Shown here in pieces: positions 6,009 through 9,016 of a DNA stretch of 9,016 nt. The position numbers and the translations under genes are program-made. The notes under the pieces are model-generated. The model did no database searches. It had not been told where the DNA came from and saw nothing but the letters and a program-made list of their open reading frames with translations. Source of the DNA: Deltaproteobacteria bacterium. Lineage in GTDB: Bacteria; Myxococcota_A; UBA9160; SZUA-336. The stretch spans positions 1-9,016 of the forward strand of contig DAOUZG010000054.1 in NCBI GenBank assembly GCA_030665705.1, given 5' to 3'. Position 1 is the first letter of the stretch; each line of letters starts with the position of its first letter.

Positions 6009-9000
6009 CTACGCAGACTCCTCGCGTTGGGGTTCGCCGGTGAGGTCGGCAACGAGGCACGTGACCCGTGGGCGGACTTCTGCGGCCTGTTGCCGCTTGA
6101 TCTCGTCGAACCCGCGAATGCCTGCGGGTGCGCGCACGATCTCGAGCACCGAGTCAACATTCCCGGGAGTCAGTTGGCCGACGAGGGTGGCGAGGACCCC
6201 CTCGTACCAGGAGACGAGCTCACGCTCGAGACGGCGAGCCGGCATCCAGCCGAACGGGTCCAGGAAAGTGCCCCGGAGCCGCCGACAGGCGGCCAGCGTT
6301 CGGAGCACCGGCTCCACCCACCCCCCGACCGCGATCTTCCGCTTCAGCCCGAGCGCACGAAGCAGAAGCGGGCTGAGATGGTACCGGAGACCGAGCGGGC
6401 CGGCGGCTCGGCGCTCGAGCCAGCGTCGGAACGGTCCGGACATGAGCAGCCGCGCCACCTCGTACTCGTCCTTGTAGGCCATGAGACGGTAGAGCTCGCG
6501 GGCCGCGGCTTCAGTCAGCGCAACCGAGGTCGGATCGACGTTGCGCTCGGCCTGCGCAAGCGGGATCAGCGTCTCGAGGTACCGCCGCGCGTAGCGGTCG
6601 TCCTGGTACTCGCCGAGTTCGAGCGCCAGTCCCCCGATCCGTTCGAGAAGCTCCGATCTCGCTCCGGAGCCGGGGTCCACCTCGAGAGCCTGCTCGAGGC
6701 GGTGCCACGTCTCTCCAAGAAGGGCAGCCGCGTCCTCGAGGGATCGAGGAGAGGCCGCCGTCGGAGGAAGCTCGTCCGCGAGGATCCTTCCGACGAGGCT
6801 CGGATCAGCCGCCACCGCGCGACCGAGCCGGAACGCGGTGCGGTTGTCCTCCACCGCGACCTCTCGATCGACGATTGCTTGCTCGAGGCTCTCGGGCCGC
6901 AGCGGAATCGCCCCGAGCTGGCACGAGAATCCGAGCTGGATCACGTTTGCGAGGAGCGACGTGCCGAAGACCGCCTCCGCGAGAGACTCCGCCGGAATCG
7001 TCTGCAACCTCATCGTGTGTTGCTCGATCGGGGCGATGAAGTCCTCGACATCGGGCGGGTCCCCGTTCGTCTGCGTCACCATCTCTGCCGTGGGAGCCAG
7101 CCCGGAGTGTACGATCGCCCAGGTCCGCTCCGGGGAGAGCGCCCGAAGCCCCGATGCGTCGGAGGCGCCGAGCGGGTCGAAGGCGAGGAGCGTGTCGGCG
7201 AGGCCCCAGCCCACGCGCGGGCTCCCCGTAAGCGATCCTCGCCCGAGCGTGCACTGGGAGAGGACACGACCGCCGCGCTGTGCAAGTCCCATCTGGTCGA
7301 GGTGGTGCGCGTGATGTCCCTCGAGCTCCGCCGCTCGCATCAGGATGGCGTTTGCCGTGACCACGCCGGTACTGCCGACCCCGACGAGAAAGAGCCGATA
7401 CGGATCCTCCCCCCATCGATGGGGGGGCGGGGCGGGAAGACGTTCGGGGATCCAGCGCTGGCGATCGGCCTCGGGGGGCGGCGGGTTCCCGATGGAGAGG
7501 AACGACGGACAGTCTCCCTCCAGGCACGTGAGGTCGTCGGTACAGGAGGTCAGGTGAATGCGCCTCTTTGGACCGATCTCGGTCTGGACCGGCCGGACGG
7601 AGAGGCACGCGGACCGCGCACCGCAGTCCCCACACCCCTCGCAGACGTCCTCGTTGATCACGGGACGTCGGGTCGGCCGAGGAAGCTCTCCCCGTTTCTC
7701 GAGCCGCTGCTTCTCGCTGGCGCAGAGCTCGTCGTAGACGAGCACCGTCACACCCGGCTCGGTCGCGAGCCGTTGCATGGCCGCGGCGTAACGGTGGCGG
7801 GGCACGCACTCCACTGCGGGGTTCGTCTGTGCGAGGCTTCGGAGCTCGGGATCGTCACTGACCGCAACCACGAGACGAACACCGTCGGAGAGGAGATCGC
7901 GCACGACCGCCGCGATCGGCTTGCGCCCGACCGCCTCCTGTCCTCCCGTCATTGCTATGCGGTGGTTGTGGAGAATCTTGAAGGTGATCCGGACCCCGGC
8001 CTCCACGCATGCTCGCACGCCGAGTCGGCCGGAGTGGAAGTACGTCCCGTCACCGAGGTTCTGGAAGATGTGCGGGGTATCGACGAACGGGGAGAGCCCG
8101 ATCCAGTGGGCCCCCTCGGAGCCCATCGCGCCGGTGTACTGGATCCCGCGCTCCATCAGAATCGCCATGATGTGACACCCGATTCCGCCTCCTGCGACGG
8201 ATCCCTCCGGCAGAAGTGTTGAACGGGTGTGGGGACAGCCGCTGCAGAAGTAGGGTGACCGGACAAGTCGGGTTGCATCAGGAGGAGGAGCTCCGCGCGC
8301 GCGGATTCGGCGCGCGCGGTCCACGAGGTCCGTGCGTCCGAAAAGCTCTCCCAGGAACGTTCCGAGCTCGACCGCGAGTGTGTCGGCCGAGAGCTCGCTC
8401 AGTCGGGCGAGCCAGGGCTCGCCGCGCTCCGTTCGCTGGCCGACGACGGGCGGCGGATCGACGGTCGTCGATAGTCCCGCCCGCACCTGGTCCTCGACGA
8501 AGCCCCGGCGCTCATCGACCACGATGATCTGTTCGAGACCGTCCGCGAAGTTTCGAAGGGTCTGCGGCTCGAGCGGGTAGACGATACCGAGCTTGAGGAG
8601 GCGCAGCCCCAGCGCCCCCCTCAGGCGCTCATCGAGGCCGAGTCGCTCGAGCGCTTCGAGGAGCTCGGGAAAGAGCCACCCTGCGGCGATGAGTCCCACA
8701 CGGTCCTGGCGGTGTGTATCGACAATTCGGTTGAGCTTGTTTGCTCGGGCGTAGGCACGCACCGCTTCGAGCCGCTCCAGGACGATACCCTCCTCGAGCC
8801 GGTTGGCGCGAAGCGTCTCGAGGACGGCTCGCTCGAGCTCTTCGAGCGGAAGCGGCATCTCGAGCTCCACGATCCGCGACGACCGGTAGAGCCGCTCCAT
8901 GTGCTCGCGGAGACGGAACACCGCACTTCGGCCGTCTTCGCACTTGTAGCAGCGGATCCCTTCGAATACGCCGAGACCGTAGTGCAGCGTATGCGTGAGG

Positions 9001-9016
9001 ATGTGGACCTGCGCCT
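6009..9016 (-). CDS. IlvE fragment fused in frame to N-truncated indolepyruvate/2-oxoacid:ferredoxin oxidoreductase
   Basis: One open frame runs from TAG at 6009-6011 off the right edge (about 1001 residues visible); its start is outside. Numbering from codon 8919-8921 as 1: up to about residue 45 it is aminotransferase (see ilvE fragment). From about residue 46 it matches the fused indolepyruvate:ferredoxin oxidoreductase family (usually about 1150 residues): AYARANKLNRIV and GIVYPLEP in the middle domain (50-150); CSGCPH (226-231); the TPP/Mg site GDGTYFHSG (290-298) with N319; Fe-S cysteines 427, 430, 433, 439, 460, 466, 471; the gamma domain from GVGSTG (514-519) to QMGLAQRGGRV; and a C-terminal DUF6537-like helical domain. 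The normal N-terminal pyrimidine domain (about 240 residues), which carries the glutamate that activates TPP, is absent. The family converts aryl or branched 2-oxoacids to acyl-CoA, CO2 and reduced ferredoxin; this version would need that domain in trans or be inactive. Domain identities are strong; the reality of the fusion is open. Confidence 0.85.
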   Translation of the reverse strand, partial: AQVHILTHTLHYGLGVFEGIRCYKCEDGRSAVFRLREHMERLYRSSRIVELEMPLPLEELERAVLETLRANRLEEGIVLERLEAVRAYARANKLNRIVDTHRQDRVGLIAAGWLFPELLEALERLGLDERLRGALGLRLLKLGIVYPLEPQTLRNFADGLEQIIVVDERRGFVEDQVRAGLSTTVDPPPVVGQRTERGEPWLARLSELSADTLAVELGTFLGELFGRTDLVDRARRIRARGAPPPDATRLVRSPYFCSGCPHTRSTLLPEGSVAGGGIGCHIMAILMERGIQYTGAMGSEGAHWIGLSPFVDTPHIFQNLGDGTYFHSGRLGVRACVEAGVRITFKILHNHRIAMTGGQEAVGRKPIAAVVRDLLSDGVRLVVAVSDDPELRSLAQTNPAVECVPRHRYAAAMQRLATEPGVTVLVYDELCASEKQRLEKRGELPRPTRRPVINEDVCEGCGDCGARSACLSVRPVQTEIGPKRRIHLTSCTDDLTCLEGDCPSFLSIGNPPPPEADRQRWIPERLPAPPPHRWGEDPYRLFLVGVGSTGVVTANAILMRAAELEGHHAHHLDQMGLAQRGGRVLSQCTLGRGSLTGSPRVGWGLADTLLAFDPLGASDASGLRALSPERTWAIVHSGLAPTAEMVTQTNGDPPDVEDFIAPIEQHTMRLQTIPAESLAEAVFGTSLLANVIQLGFSCQLGAIPLRPESLEQAIVDREVAVEDNRTAFRLGRAVAADPSLVGRILADELPPTAASPRSLEDAAALLGETWHRLEQALEVDPGSGARSELLERIGGLALELGEYQDDRYARRYLETLIPLAQAERNVDPTSVALTEAAARELYRLMAYKDEYEVARLLMSGPFRRWLERRAAGPLGLRYHLSPLLLRALGLKRKIAVGGWVEPVLRTLAACRRLRGTFLDPFGWMPARRLERELVSWYEGVLATLVGQLTPGNVDSVLEIVRAPAGIRGFDEIKRQQAAEVRPRVTCLVADLTGEPQREESA
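8790..9016 (-). pseudogene. ilvE: N-terminal fragment of branched-chain amino acid aminotransferase (IlvE)
   Basis: Translating leftwards from the edge gives VHILTHTLHYGLGVFEGIRC, then a short loop, FRLREHMERLYRSSRIVELEMP, and a helix ending LRANRLEEG. This is the PLP-fold class IV aminotransferase start, matching roughly residues 21-95 of E. coli IlvE. After LEEG the IlvE pattern (YIRPL...) stops and oxidoreductase sequence begins without a frame change. The PLP-binding lysine (K160 in E. coli IlvE) lies downstream of the join in a normal enzyme, so it is missing here and this fragment cannot transaminate. The preceding residues and start codon lie outside the window. The junction is placed at about 8785-8801; the precise base cannot be set by eye. 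Confidence 0.8.

Noticed and set aside
5979..8222. A 747-codon plus-strand open frame antisense to the oxidoreductase
   Set aside because: The minus-strand frame shows clear family motifs throughout. The antisense product is Arg/Glu/Pro-rich with no recognisable domain, a common effect of high GC at third codon positions.

Overview
The window is GC-rich, tightly packed bacterial chromosome. An outer-membrane porin ending in phenylalanine points to a Gram-negative host. The gene families and GC content would suit an uncultured deltaproteobacterium-like lineage (Myxococcota, Desulfobacterota or Binatota type), but nothing seen fixes the taxon. There is no rRNA, tRNA, CRISPR array, phage gene or transposase.

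Layout from left to right. Positions 1-209 (minus) hold the N-terminal part of a small BFD/NifU-type [2Fe-2S] protein that runs off the left edge. Positions 289-455 hold a long imperfect palindrome that looks like a dispersed REP/MITE-type repeat; its right end supplies the stop codon of the next gene. Positions 452-1366 (minus) encode a RecB/Cas4-like PD-(D/E)XK nuclease with a four-cysteine Fe-S motif. A divergent promoter region follows, then a plus-strand pair: serine O-acetyltransferase (1562-2386) and molybdenum cofactor guanylyltransferase MobA (2415-3059). These converge on a minus-strand run: DUF3795 cysteine-rich protein (3085-3537), putative porin (3602-4927), crotonase-fold enzyme (4986-5834), and a very long reading frame (6009 to beyond 9016).

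The most striking object is that long frame. From the right edge to about 8790 it encodes the N-terminal part of a branched-chain amino acid aminotransferase (IlvE). It then continues in frame, with no stop, into a fused indolepyruvate/2-oxoacid:ferredoxin oxidoreductase. That enzyme lacks its whole N-terminal pyrimidine-binding domain but keeps the TPP/Mg site, Fe-S motifs, gamma domain and C-terminal DUF6537-like domain. The IlvE part lacks the PLP lysine. The chimera is therefore either a genomic deletion fusing two neighbouring genes, an assembly error, or a novel fusion protein; neither half looks catalytically complete alone.

How the genes might work together (inference): IlvE makes 2-oxoacids from amino acids, the ferredoxin oxidoreductase turns 2-oxoacids into acyl-CoA plus reduced ferredoxin, and crotonase-fold enzymes act on acyl-CoA intermediates. 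The right half may thus be the remains of an amino-acid or 2-oxoacid degradation cluster. The left half is a mix of housekeeping functions: cysteine biosynthesis, molybdenum cofactor maturation, a DNA nuclease and an Fe-S protein. Apart from the chimera and the repeat, I see no convincing new multi-gene system.
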